A DNA stretch of 64,000 nt from Datnioides undecimradiatus (GCA_008933995.1 WARS01000015.1:10236861-10300860); one strand, 5' to 3'. Counted from the first letter of the stretch, positions 25,043-38,267 are shown. Made by a program: numbers and translations. The notes: generated by a model not told the origin, from the letters alone.

Positions 25043-27233
25043 GGGCGTCAAGTTACGATGAGGTAGGTGTCGCTGATGCTTTTTGACCTACTTAACATGC
25101 ACTCACTGCACTCCTTACTGAGTTCAACCAGCATTAAAACACAAGTAGCTCATTACCCCCAATCTCGAAGTTTGCTCAACATTTTTACAATCTTAGCAAC
25201 CATAAACCTGACGAGCCTCGAACTTGTCATGTTTAAGTTTCATGCATGGGTTGATGTCTGCATATTAAAGAGTTTGAGCAATGTATTCCTTTTTCACCAA
25301 CTCGAAACTGAACAAGAGCAAAGGTGTTATGATTAAATAGTGTATAACTTGCTACCTTCAGTAGTAAGTGACATTTCATAATATGTTATTTTGTGGGGAT
25401 GCAGGTTGTTTAAGTGAAAGAGGCTGAAAACACACACAAATAAGCATACATCCAACCTTAGTCTGGCTTGACCAAATATCCAAGCTAAATATCAAAAGCA
25501 AGGCTACCTGTGTGTTAGAACACAATGACAGTCTGACAGTACATGTACCTCATTATACTTAATATACTAAAATATACTAAATATGTTACAAGAATAAATG
25601 TGTTCCTTTATACACTCATTAACTGGTGAAACTTTAGCTTTAGTCTTTTAGTGTGACACTACCAAACACTATACAGAGTTCCTGCTTTAAAAATAAGTCT
25701 GTTTGAACAGACTGGGTTTTTTTTTTTTAAAAGTCTGGTCTTTAGTAAAGGTTTAACCATCAAATGTTGCTTAACCAGCTAGTTAGATTTAACTGTTAAA
25801 ATCTGCTTGTGGTCCTCCTGTCATTCACAGGTAAAAGTAAGGTGCCTCTGTCTAATTTACTATAGGTTTCTATGGCAACATTTGCTGTAATGGTTTAATT
25901 CCAATTTGCAGTCCTAGAGTGGAGACACAGATGACAGGCGGAACAACAGTAACCAAGCAGAGGAGGAGCTTAGCAGTCAATTGCTGATTCAAAATGGAAA
26001 CTAAGCAGATGCTGTGTTAATGCCAAATGTGAAAGCCATTTAGTGATGCTGTAGGAAAGGACATTTAATCAGACCTCCTGTGTTTCCGGTGGTGTATAGT
26101 TTGGTGATGTATTTCATCCAAAAGTCAGTCTTGCTTAAGCGTTCAGAGGGCGGTGTCTGGCCGCCACTCACGTGAGCATTAAGCCAAACAGGAAAGAGTG
26201 GGCCTGCAGAGTGACAGAAGAGTCCGTACGCCTATTGTTGTTATTGAATTCAGCGTGTTGCATCACGCAAAGAGGAATCCCCACTAGAGGAATTAGTGTG
26301 GATTAGCCTGGGGATGTCTCAGCCTGTCCCATCTTTGCACTGCATACCAGCGTAAAGAAAAACCATGCTCACATTCACCCATGTGTCCAAACAATAACAG
26401 TACTGACACACTGACTGTGCACATGATGACCTGTAAGGGCTGAGCTGTAAGAGCTCAGTGTGTGCTCACTTGTGGTGAGAGGTCACTGAGAAACACACGC
26501 ACACACACAGATTTTATGTATTTAGCTCAAAATGTTAGCCTGGAGACAAGTAATGCAGCTGTGCAGCATTCCCCTCATAGCCTGCATATCACCTAGTGTC
26601 TTTTCTGAGAAAACATAGTCTTACTCATAAGGAGGGGCCCTTATTACGGCAAGAACTTCCAAGAAATGTAATCTATGCAGAGTCTTAATTATTCATGTCT
26701 TTTCTATGATAATTTTACTTAACTTTTGTTTCCTCTTTCAAATGTGTTTTGCTTAAAACTTTTGAAAAATAAACAACAAACATCCTTCAAAAAGTTGATT
26801 TTAATGTCCAATCTACTGTTTTGATTATATTGACTATATATTGTGTAAGATAATATGGAAAGACAGCGTAACCAACAGTTAAGCTCACCACTTTGCACAA
26901 ATGTAAACAGTTTTATTGCCTCATTTTTCTGCAAACACAGACTTGAAAGAATATTACATTAATTTGTAAGCGGTTTTAATCACAAATATATGTACGTAAT
27001 GGCTTTAAAAACTGTCTGCACAAATGATTTTACTCATTTCTGACAAACAGAAAGTGTGCAAACAGAATCTACATTATAAATGACTTATTTCTGTACCTGT
27101 GCTTAATTCAGGCAGTTTTAAATAAACTGTTGCATTGATTTCTTCCAAGAACAGTTTTACTTGTCTATTTAAAGTATTTGTTGTTTCTGTGTGTTTACTG
27201 ACATTTGATTTCTCTCTGTCTCTCTTCAACCAG

Positions 27234-27583
27234 CTGCACAACTGAAAGGCAAAGCAGGCCAGTGGAGTCTGAGGACCTGAGAAAGCAGCAGAATGAACAG
27301 ACTGCTTCATTAGATGCTGTGTAAAACAAAAAACCCAACAAAAACACTATCCTGAACTTGTTAGAATGTAATTTATTTAGTGTGATTATTTATTGCTAAC
27401 GACTGTATGAGTGTTTGTGTATGTTGCACAACTGCAATGATGTCTTTGGTGTGAAGATGCTGAGGATTTCATTCCTTTGATGTTCAGTAGGTTCAGATTT
27501 ATTTATTGCACTGCTCTTGTTATAGGTCAAAAAAAGCTCTTCATCTCATTCTGGAAAAGGGATGGAATTTGGTAACAAATAAA
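27234..27583 (+). other. areg: Terminal (mostly untranslated) exon of areg, with open alternative tail frame
   Basis: A good acceptor (TCTCTTCAACCAG) precedes 27234. If exon 24952-25062 is included, this exon is untranslated. If it is skipped, the phase-2 end of exon 23573-23743 joins in frame to a 30-codon reading frame ending TAA 27322-27324, giving a tail with SEDLRKQQNEQTASLDAV. AU-rich nonamers TTATTTATT occur at 27386-27394 and 27499-27507. The poly(A) signal AATAAA is at 27578-27583. Confidence 0.6.
27578..27583 (+). terminator. Poly(A) signal AATAAA for areg
   Basis: AATAAA about 345 nt into the terminal exon, followed by a GT-rich stretch. Confidence 0.6.
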
Positions 27584-27820
27584 GTGTCTCAGTGTTATGT
27601 GAAAGTCTTATTTGTTTATGCATCTCTGCCTGAGTTTCATGTTTACATTCCCATCTGTGGATGCATCCCATACCTCAGTAGCCTGCTCACACAAACACTT
27701 TGGTCTCTCAGCCAAACACAGATCCAGTGTACGAGAATAACCCTGAAAGACACTCAGCAAGGAATTCAGAGAATCATAAGAGCAACACAAAAGCATGAGA
27801 GACTGAAAAGACGTTTTAGG

Positions 27821-27847
27821 TGTGTGTGTGTGTGTGAGAGAGAGAGC

Positions 27848-27878
<31 letters not shown>

Positions 27879-27886
27879 AGAGAGAC
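27821..27886. repeat. (TG)n(AG)n compound microsatellite
   Basis: TG run from 27821 passing into a long AG run to about 27886. Confidence 0.9.
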
Positions 27887-29630
27887 AAGCAGGAACATCA
27901 AGTGAATTCAGGGTTTCAGTTCTTGGAAGATGAATCAATGTCTTTTCAAAAGGCAAACATATTTTTTAAGATAAACACAAGTATTTATACTGTACACTAT
28001 CATTCCACAACATGCAAAAACTCAACAGACCATTAGGTTGCCCTGGCACTGTGGTGTTTATAACGTCCACAGCTTTGTGAATGGGTTAACAGCGTCCTGT
28101 TGCACTGGTGGACTGGGAAAGGAAGCTGAGGCGTGTCTAGCCTGAGCTATTTTGGGAACGTCCAGGTAACTTGGAAGTTATCTCCAAGTGCAAATACAAA
28201 CAAAGACTGAACATAATTAGATGGTTCAGGACAAAGGAGCCTAGAATAGACCATGCACATAGTGATGGGAACTCAGTTTCGCATAAACACAAGCAGACAC
28301 AGGTTTGTTCGTATGCAGCACAAAGTCAAATCAGGAGCAAGAAAAAATGAAAAAATAACTTTTAAAGTCAGAACCACAGGAGGAAGATTACTAGACTTTG
28401 AGGCTGACAAGTCATGACATTAAAAGTAGAGTGTCAATAGCCAACAAAACATCTACCTAGTAGTATCTAGTAGCACTGCAGTGTGAAGGCATGGGGTTAG
28501 CCTGGCTTAAATCTATTCCTAGACCTGTATAGGAGCAGCTGAGAAATTACATATAATATACCATGACATATGTATGCCATAGTATGTAATAATATTACAT
28601 ATGTAGATGATCATAAATGTTGCTTGGGGAAAGAAATAAATAGATAAATGAAAATGGTAAATGATTAAGTGTTTATAGAAACCCCCAAAACTGTCATGAA
28701 ACCACAGTTTATGATTTGAATATGTCATTTATGAGGTCACCCAGTCCATATCATGTTAACTGGTAACATTACAGTGACAGAAGAGTATACATAATGCATT
28801 TTTGGAAGAAGTGGTTTGTAGAAAGTCTAATTTTGTTCTGTAGTTATTTAGTTCTTTCCTCCATTTCCTTTTTTTATTTAGCATGTAAAATAAGAATATT
28901 TATAGATATCTTGTGCATCATTTTACACATGACTTCTTAAAGTTTGGCCCTGACACATTTGGTATCTTTGAGGACATGTGAATCTGAAAAGTAGATAAAG
29001 TTCTGCAGATTTGAACATAACCACTGGCGGGTCCTTTTTAAGTTTAAACAAAAAGGTGGAGAGTTTGACTCTCTGCAAAAGATTTTATGATCACCATTTG
29101 GATCTCGACTAGAATTTAAAATAAAGCTTTGCACAAAGCTTGGCACAAGTTCAATTGATGATCACTAAGAGTGTGTAAAAGTCTGGTGTAAAACTTCAAC
29201 AGCAGCAGAAATACTGACTGAAGTCAAACCAAACACAGCGCTAAATCAGACTCCACTCTCTGCGGTCTGACGTTAGTTTCATAATTCTTTCTTTTACTTG
29301 GAATTGTTTTTAGCTGCCTCCTACGTGCTACACTGAAACCGGATCTCATGAACAGTGTTTTGATAATGACACCTGACGTAAGATCTTACAGAGAGATACA
29401 GAGAAGTTTCTTCTTTAGCTTAAAGAAGAAAAATGAGTGCATAAAAAAAGTCAAACTATGCCTTTAAAAATCAGAGTCTTTCCTCTCCTGTAATGGAAAT
29501 CGGTTTTATAGTCATTGTGGTACAAGGCAGACATGCACAGTGCATTTAAATTACCTTATAACAATGACTCTGACTCACCTGCCACGGTACAACCAGTCAG
29601 CTTTATAAAACATGGTTTCACTCTGTGGGA

Positions 29631-29634
29631 GTGT

Positions 29635-29688
<54 letters not shown>

Positions 29689-29689
29689 T
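29631..29689. repeat. (TG)n microsatellite
   Basis: Almost uninterrupted TG run of about 59 bp. Confidence 0.92.
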
Positions 29690-29786
29690 GTTGCGTCATC
29701 ACTGAGTAAAGGAAAAGGCGAGGTGAGGTGGGCAGCTCATCCAACAGACACACACAGGTGATGCAAACCCATGTAAACATTGACTT

Positions 29787-29859
29787 TGTGTGTGTGTGTG
29801 TGTGTATGTGTGTTTATATGGTGTGTGTGTGGGTGTGGGTGTGTGTATTTGTGTGTGTC
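29787..29859. repeat. Interrupted (TG)n microsatellite
   Basis: TG-rich tract with GTTTATATG and GGGTGTGGG interruptions. Confidence 0.88.
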
Positions 29860-30269
29860 TGTGAAAGCGATCTCCATGGCAGAAATGGCTATTTAAACAT
29901 GCTAAAAACATTCATAAACCCTCATGCATTCATCCATTCGACAAAATAAGTTAATAAAGGCGTGGTGAACTTTGATAGTTTCGGTGGCACTGAGGTGGGC
30001 CGTGAGCTTTTGTGGGTGACCATGGAGACAGAGTAAACACGAAGGCAGATGGCTGGTCAGTGATAATTCACTAAGAGCTCAAATAAAGGAACTGCTGGAA
30101 TTTCCTGGGTGTGGTAACGTTTCTTTTTTTTCCTTTGCCTTTGCACGGGAGCATGTCAGTTGCCAAGGAAAGTTTTTTAAAAATTTTCATTTGTTTTTTA
30201 TTTAATTTACAACACTAATCTGTATTACTACAAAATGACACATGCCGACAGGCAGTAAAAGCCATGCTT

Positions 30270-30520
30270 GTGGAGTGGCTGTGTATGGTAAAGTCAGTCT
30301 GCACTAAAATGTCCCAACAATCCTTGAATGGATCGCTGTGAATTTTTCTGTAGACAATCCTGGTCTCCAGAGGATGAACCCCACTGACTTGGTAGACTCC
30401 CTGACCTGACCGATACATTTGCAGTCATTTCCTACGAAAGACAATCTCGTCATCCTTGGCTGTAGGTGTCTTTTGTTCTTTTGAATGGTTTTAGCATGCT
30501 AACACCACTTAGTGCCAATG
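30270..30520 (+). repeat. Interspersed repeat, related to that at 19480
   Basis: Contains AAAATGTCCCAACAATCCTT, GTCTCCAGAGGATGAACCCC, ACTGACTTGGTAGACTCCCTGAC and a TTAGCATGCTAACACCA tail, the same module order as the copy at 19480-19925. Confidence 0.5.
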
Positions 30521-31569
30521 AGTATGGTCTCTTAGTTTTTCTCTTTAATATTCTGTAAATATGAATAGTTCTAAAACACAAACATTTCTGCTGAGAAGTA
30601 CAAATCAATATTTGCTTTTCTTGAGGCAGACATTAGGCAGAAAGTAAAAACACATCTGACAGGCTATACAGCTTTTTTGTTTTTTAAAAAAAAACCTTAA
30701 AAAGTATTAAGATGTGTATAAGAGACAGATATAATATAATATAATATATAATATAGTGTCTAGAACCCCCAAAGGCTTGTAAGATAAACCTGAAGGGTTG
30801 TGAGATGATTTAGAGGACAAAGGAAGTATAAAAATCCCATTTCTGCTTCACAAACATTTTTCAGATGTTCCAGTAACATATGCTTTGCTATTCAGACATC
30901 TGAAAAGATGAACAAAAATCACTCGCTGGTTAATAATGGTCATAATAAATGCAAGTAGTGATGTGACGCTGCAAGTAAAGATTGATAAACAAAACAAAAA
31001 AAAGCATAGTTTTCATATTGAATGCCATCTTTTTCAGTCACCAAAAGAAACTTAAGAAGCAGATAGAAGTTAAAAGACATATTTGCATAAACTGTGTTGA
31101 GCCGATTCCTCCTAACGTGTCACAGCAGGTTTTGCCAACAATATTTTCCTTAAAAGGTGTTGATACTGTATCATGTTTCCCAACCTGCAGGTCATGAGAT
31201 GCACCTGAAGTGTAACAGGAGAAATTGAAAACATTATTTCATAAGAAAATGAGAACAACACTGTGGTCACTCTTGATCTGTTCACAACAACTGTAATGTC
31301 CAAAATATACTTTAAAGGAGTTACCTGCCAAAAGGTTGGAAACCCTGATGTAAAGCTTCCTGTGAGTGATACAGTTATTTGCTTTTATTTTCAACAAATT
31401 ATTATTAATGGGAATGACTATCTATATCTTATTAACATTTTTTAAAATTAAAGTCAATGTTAGTTAAAATTTCTGCACAGGTCTGCACCACTAAATGTAG
31501 CACAGAGCACCACCTAGTGATGTATTGTGGAAATTGCGTGTCAGAGACAACAAACTGACCCGTGGCTGC

Positions 31570-31626
31570 TGTAATACCATAATTTCCTACAAAGGATTAA
31601 TAAAGTACTATTCTATTCTATTCTAT
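31570..31626 (+). repeat. LINE-type 3' tail remnant with (ATTCT)n
   Basis: AATTTCCTACAAAGGATTAA is followed by TAAAGTAC and repeats of TATTC. This resembles the 3' ends of teleost L2/Rex1-type retroelements, which finish in short tandem repeats. Confidence 0.45.
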
Positions 31627-32926
31627 TAGTGGGCCAAGCTGACTTTCATGCTACACCATAAACCCACAAGAATTTAAAGGGAAGCAAATATTCAGCCCAC
31701 AGGTATAAAGGTATTTAAGATAAGGGAGACAAATAAAACTGATGAATAATACCCCCAAGAGCCAAGGCAAACATTTCCGTTTACTGGAAGTGAACATGTC
31801 TGATGTTTGTTCACTGTTAACCCTTTAAAGGGCACTCACTGAAATACTTGTAAATTCAAAATTTCAACCCCAGAGTGTTGTTGGAGCACATAACATGACC
31901 ATTTTTATTTTGTTACATTTTGACAAAAAATGTAGTTTTTAACATGTGGGCAAGTGCTCAAATAAAGGCACTTATGCAACACTGCAACATTTAGCACATT
32001 TCCTGTTCGGGTCTTAAGATACTTGTGACTTTGTCATGTGTGGTGTGGTCTGAGTAAGTTCACCACCATGAAGATGTTTTTTTTTTTTTTTTGTCTTTGT
32101 GGTTCAGAACTTCATGTTCTTTTGTTGACGTTACTGTAACTGGCTCCTCATCCAGGAAGCATCTCAGCATCATTAGATGACCTGAGAGGAGCAAGAAAGG
32201 AAACCCGAACAAAATGATAATGAGACATCGACTTTTTTTTTTTATTTCAATACCGATCTCACATGACCTGAAACCAGAGAACTGACACACAAAGCTGTGT
32301 TTGAACAGAAAGAAAGAAATATGTAGGCTACACTCTAAATGTCATCAGTGAAAAAACGGATCAGTGATGAGGAAATAATGATTCTTAAAAGTTAAAAGCG
32401 GTGAATAATGTTACTTTGACGTTTTGCTTTCAAAGTCAAATAGATGCTGGGTTTACACCTTAAAAAACACTTTTGCTGTTAGCCTGGATTTACTCAGATC
32501 AATCAGCTTTGATTATAAAAAGAAATACTCTAACCTCTGCGAGTACCTGAAGTTATGTAAAATTAAAACAAACAAAAATCCCAATTTCATTCATTCCAGT
32601 ACAGATAAAATATTTGTGTTAAACAGGAAAATTAAAACGAAAACAAAAAAACTAATGTTGATTTTTTTCCCCCTCTGAAAGTAATGCTTAGCTATTACTT
32701 CAGGCTGGTTAGTGAGACATGCAAATGACTGCAACTTAGATTAGAGCAATTTTGATTTTTTTTGCTATTGTGTGTTTTAGGCTAAAAAACAACACCCACC
32801 CTTCAAACTCTCTTCTAGAGTGGGTGCTCATCTAATAAGTCTAAAGAGAATGTAGCATAAAAGAAGTATAACGATAGATGCGGTTAAAGTGGTTAATTTG
32901 GTCAATAATACAGAGGCGAGGGCTCA

Positions 32927-35417
32927 TTATATTGCTGAGTTCAGAGTGTCTTTAATCCAGGTGAGTAGCTTCTTGGAGAGAAAAGTGTACACTCCAGGCT
33001 TTGTTTTCTCGCCACACACTAGTCCACCAAAAGAAGTGATTCCAACAAGCTCGTTGTTACACAACAGAGGCCCTCCTGAATCCCCCTAGAGACATAATAA
33101 ACACATGACGTGTCATTTTCCTGCAGATAGATAGCAGTTAAGGTGGTGATATGGTGATGACAGTCTTTTTGCTACTTACTGCACAAAGCGTACTCACCTT
33201 GCAGGTATCAGCCTTGTGTTTACCATCTGAACCGGCGCAAATCATGTCTCTGGTGATGACAGGCTTCAGGTTGTAATATTTAGGAGAGTTGCACTTCACT
33301 CTGTCGATCACAGTCACATTGACAGACCTCAGGACGTTTGACATTTGCTTGTCACTGTTTTCTGTTTTCCCCCAGCCAGCCACCAGACAGCTGCTGCCTG
33401 CTGCAGGTTCTTTGAGAGTGCTGCTCAGCTGGAGACATTTCACTGTCTTGGTTAGCTTTACCGGTTTGTTAAGCTGAAATTCAAACAAAGAAGTAGGGTT
33501 AATTATTGATGCTAAACATAAACACATTAGTCAACGTACATAAAAATGTCACATTTCTTACCTAGCTTGCATCTTGAGTAACGTTTCTACCCATATAAAC
33601 TGTGTGGTGTCACAGCTATAACATGGGGGCTTTAGAAGTTTGAATTTGGTGCTTGTCACCTGAATAGATGTCCCTCTGCAGCCTGATTAAGAGGTCGAAC
33701 ACACCCACAGACAAAAGCGAGCTCAACACAGAACAGACTGAGCGCTTCGATCCTCTGTTTTGCTCTTTTTTCTTTTTTCAATCTTTTACACATCTCCATT
33801 TATTAACATAAATACTGTGTTTCACAATGTTTCTGGCTTCACTCAACTGGACCACCATGTTTTCTCTATTCAAACATTATTTAATGTATTATGTTATTTA
33901 ATGTAACATTATTTAATGTATTATGTATGTTAAAAGTCAACTGTTAACAAGTAACAAGGATACATACCTCCTGCCTAAACTTTCTATTGAACATCATCAT
34001 CTTGAACCAGTTTTTGATGCATCTTTGCCACCTTTAGGTGGTAATTCATGTCTGCCGTACCTTGAGCAACATGAGGTCGTTGACCTTATCTGCTGGAACA
34101 TAGCAGGGATGAGGAACACGGCTCTTGACGTTGCGCACCTGCCTGGAGTCTTTTTCTTTAGCTGGGATGGAGTGAACACCCAGCAGCACCTTCTTAATGC
34201 TGCAGGAAACACAGGGTGCAGTGAGATCCCAGTTCACAACAGGACAGAAGTGTGTGAACTAATGATAAACTGATGACTTTATCACAATGGTCTTATTATA
34301 TTTGCATCAACCCGTATCATGTATACTCCTATATGAGTCTTATGTTGATGGGTGTTGAATGTAAAGTTTGACACCACAACAGAGCTGACAGGACTGTGTG
34401 GTGACTGCTGAAAATGTAAAACTGACTCTCATGGGTGTGGACTGATAGAAAAGTGTAACATTTATTTTCACTCTTCCAAAATTTAATTTATTCAGGCAAA
34501 GCAACAGTGACAAGAGTTTTAGTATTTCTATCTGCTAGCAGAAGCGGACTCCCCCTCATTTTAGTCTATTGTTTATGGGCCAGAGGGCAGACACTGACTG
34601 GACTTGAAGGTCACAGTGTTTATCAATGGTTCTCAAAGACTTTCCTGCCAAAGTTGACCTTCACTGAAACGACATGATCTCGACCATTAACCATCTACAT
34701 TTCTCTTTTCATGCATGTCTTCTGGTCAGCTTCTGTTGTGCAGGTCTGAATGTTATCTGCTCTGGCTCAAAAGCTGTCATTTTTGTGGTTTCCTAAAGCG
34801 AGTGATGCAATGAGTTCCAAGTAACTTACGGATTGTTCTGCCTGAATATGTTTCGCTAACATAAATCTTGACCGTTCTTGGTACGCTGACATATAATGAC
34901 TTCAAAACAAAAATAAACCTGCTTACATATAAAGTCTTTATATTCAACTCAGTATAACTATTTTAAGATCTTTAAATAGTCAGTACATTAAAACTATCTT
35001 CAGTTTTAGTGCATATTCCTGGATTTGGGAATTTTTAGGATATTTGTGTTGTTCTTACTCAGCACAGTGGGCAGCAGTCAGGACCCATTTTGGATTGATC
35101 AGTATCCCTCCACAGGCAGGTCCTTTGCTCTCCAGTAGAGCCATGAAAGGCAGCGAGTGGGGCTGCACTTCTTTCCCATTAATGATCTCAGAGCCGTGAA
35201 CTTAAAGATAAAACATTCCGTTCATTAATTCAACAGACATAAAAGAAAAATAGTCAATACTCAATCAACTACATTAATTTGCATTCTGCATTTTTACACA
35301 AATGAGCATCATATCACAAATTAAATTACTGCAATATTTTGAATATTACTTACTTGACTGGAGAAGAAAGAGGACCATACATGAGATAAGAACCATTAGA
35401 TCCCCCAGGCAGAACAT
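32927..35417 (-). CDS. gzma: Granzyme A/K-like trypsin-fold serine protease
   Basis: Five exons (transcription order 35354-35417, 35059-35200, 34061-34199, 33198-33473, 32927-33085) join to 780 nt, 259 aa. Signal peptide about 1-24, then a Ser-Glu dipeptide before the mature N-terminus IINGKE (I27), the cathepsin C-activated layout of granzymes. The triad is intact: H66 (TAAHC), D110 (NDLMLL) and S210 (GDSGGP). D204, six residues before the serine, predicts Lys/Arg cleavage. C101 in PHPCY matches the cysteine that dimerises granzyme A. The length is normal for the family. It would be a cytotoxic-lymphocyte granule protease; assignment to GZMA over GZMK rests on the PCY motif and the ITSFG segment. 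Location beside cdc20b-gpx8-mcidas-ccno matches the human GZMK-GZMA neighbourhood. Confidence 0.88.
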
Positions 35418-35494
35418 TTCTTCTGATCTCTGCTTGTGATGGTGCTGGTAATGGTGAGAGGGTGCTCTGAAACCCACCTTGACGCACACACACG

Positions 35495-35502
35495 CCTTTA
35501 TG
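35495..35502 (-). promoter_or_regulatory. TATA-like box of the granzyme gene
   Basis: The minus strand reads CATAAAGG here, about 80 nt upstream of the ATG at 35417, giving a start site near 35465. Confidence 0.4.
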
Positions 35503-38267
35503 TGTTCAGCTGAGGATGTGGTCTAACCATGGAAATACATGAAACAGCAAAATGGACGTGATCATGACATGGTGATCGACATGTACTGTGTTCATTTAGG
35601 AGCCTGTGGTAACAGCTATTTGTTATTTCCCAGTCATCATAACCAGTTTATTCGCAGGTGTGGTTACATGAAGCATCTCACATCATCAGAGTGTAGATAT
35701 TTCAGTATGGGTGAGGGGGTTGTTGTCAACCCCTCGAGCTACACTTATGAGTAGTTCTGACATATCATGAATCAGCAGAAAGCCTTGGAAAGTGAAACAT
35801 GTAGGCTGATGTGACACCAAGCTGAGGAGGAGGGGTTAATAGTTGTTGTTCGTGTTACCCTAAAGAGTAACGTTTTCAACCTGGACCCTATCTTCCCGTG
35901 TTTCGGTATCTGAATGATGATGATGAATTTCTGAAACTGTTAGCTGGTTTACTACTGAACTGTTTACTGTTTACTCCTGAACAGCATTTTCTTCAGGAAG
36001 TTGTGCTTTGGCTGATCTTTTGCTGGCAGTAGTCTTTCTGGTTAAAATGGTCACTGCAGACCTGATGACCACTGTATGCATCTACTTGTAGCACAACTAG
36101 CCACAACTTCAGTGTGTCCTTATCCAGCTAAGTATGTAGTTTCATGCTGCAGCTGGTTTTGTACAATGGTGTGATCTCTTTTATTTGATATTTATAAAAA
36201 CAGAAGTAATAAACTGACCGTTTGTCCCTTTACAAGTGTCGTTCATGAGTATTTCTTGGCTTAGCAGTAACAGTAACTTTCTGGAGTCTGGCATGTAATA
36301 ATTTCCCATATTCATATCTGAAAGAAATTGTAATATGATTACATTAACTATTGCTTTAAATTGCAAACATCACAATAAACATGCAAAAAACCCAAACCAT
36401 CTTCCGGTATATATATATTTATTCATATGACTATTAGTCACTACAGCAGTCACCAAAGAAAGCAACAAGGTGCTCACACCATATTTCTACTGTAGAATGA
36501 AATAACAACCCAAACAGAATGTCACATAATGTCCTGAACACACCACAGATCTTAAAAGAGTTAAACCTAATGAAGGCGTGGAGGATCAGAGCATCAAGAC
36601 TAGTGGTTACAAATATTTTCTTTATGTAAAACAGTGTTCTGTGTCTAAATCATGACTACATGTTTCAGACATAGCTTAGTTTTCAAAGCTGAGACATATT
36701 CACTGAATCATTGATTCAAAATACTGTAAATGTTTTATTTTCACATTTTGGAGTGCAACTTTTTGCTTAAGGTCCAAAACATACATATACATGTAACAAC
36801 AGCAAAGGCCTGACTACATTCGACACATTTATTGTGAATGATTAACACTGTCTCTTAAAAAATGGTGTTTGTATACCAGTGGCTGGCAGCAATGAATATA
36901 GTTTTTAAAAAAAGTATGTAGAATGTAACTTTATGTAGTCTGCAGGCCAAAACATTAAACATTAACTGATAAAAAAATTAAAAAAACAAATAAAAAAATA
37001 AAATGATAATAACGTGCACAATAAAAATAATGCCAAAATATTTTGGACAATCTGTGTCTAAGTGGTGTTACTAATACCATCAGACTTTTACGGCACATTT
37101 ACATTAGTGTTTCTCTTCATGCCTTAATGTGAAATAAAATGTGCATAGTTTCATTGAAAATGTGTTTTGGATTAGAGTTTTTGATCAAGGCTTTAGCTAA
37201 ATGCAGACATTTTCACATTCACTGGCCTTGTTCCCTTTGAAATAAACTCTGCTAATACAGTTCAACAGTGAATCTTTCTGTTGTAATATTCACTTTCACT
37301 CTCAAGTTGTTACATAAGGACACTGGTCAGGAGCCATGTTCATCAGTTTTACTGAGCGCCACTTCAGCATCATTTTTCATTGAGCAAGTCAAGTGACGCA
37401 GTTTAAAGGGTGAGAAAGTCTCCACAGGGAGGACACTGAGGTGGATAAATAGGTCAAAAAAACACATGACATGTTGTCTTTTGATACTGAGGGGCTAAAC
37501 TGCTAGTGGGTTACCCATGACAACAAAGGATCCTGACCAAGTATATATGTGACGAGTTGTGGGTGAGAATGTGATGTCTGTTTTAGTTACCTACAGTACA
37601 TTTTAACTGCCAGAGTAGGTCCGTCTCACAATTGAGATTGCACTGTATTTGCCATGTTTTCTCAGCTTCAAGTAAACATATGGTATAATTTTAACAAGCG
37701 CCACTAGCAATATTTTAGAAATAAGAAAATGAGAAACTGTAGCAGGAAGTCTGCTAGGTTTGGTGGCAAAAAGACAATACAATATGACACATAAATATTC
37801 TTAAGTTTCCGCTGACTGCTTGTCTGGTTAAAATGAAATTAACATGATTGGCCACCATCGGCCACCTACAGCAAAATATCATAGCTGCTCACAAAAACTG
37901 GTTTTAAAAACCAAACTGCAATAAGAAAATTAAACTTTTGTCCTACTGAACACATAATGAATTTGTTTTTAAAACTAAAGGTTTAGTTTTCTTACTGAGC
38001 GTGTTGTCAGTCACCCACATTCACATCTCTGTTGATCTTTAATATATGCAATGTGTCTTAAGAAATCACCCGTCATCCCAGGGGACTTCAGCAACATTTA
38101 AGGACATTGTAGCGAGCCATCAGAAAGAAAGTGGGGGAGAATGGAGCAGCAAAGCAAATGATGTACCAGGACACATGTCTAAGATTACTGAAGGATTAAA
38201 CAGCCTTCCCCTGTCAGCTAGACCCAACATTCATACAATACCTCTATAATATGTTTTTTTCCTCTTT
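35503..38267. other. Intergenic region between the lectin-like receptor 3' end and granzyme promoter
   Basis: AT-rich and without convincing exons. Short ORFs of about 60 codons show no family features. Both neighbours are on the minus strand, so this should contain the receptor's poly(A) site and granzyme upstream control DNA. I could not place either with confidence. Confidence 0.5.

Larger units (their letters stand above)
27887..32926. other. Intergenic region separating the EGF-ligand block from the granzyme block
   Basis: No gene supported. It holds two large TG microsatellites (29631-29689, 29787-29859), an interspersed repeat at about 30270-30520 and a LINE 3' tail at about 31570-31626. 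Human relatives of the genes on either side lie on different chromosomes (4 and 5), so a rearrangement breakpoint falls here or in the corresponding ancestral interval. Confidence 0.6.

Noticed and set aside
27506-28036. 176-codon open frame, + strand
   Set aside because: It runs through the areg poly(A) region and a TG/AG microsatellite; the product is low-complexity with no domain, and no splice or promoter signals support it.
36181-36366. 61-codon frame, - strand, with a DTCKG string that recalls the granzyme active site
   Set aside because: No GDSGGP, no splice sites and no other protease features; chance similarity.
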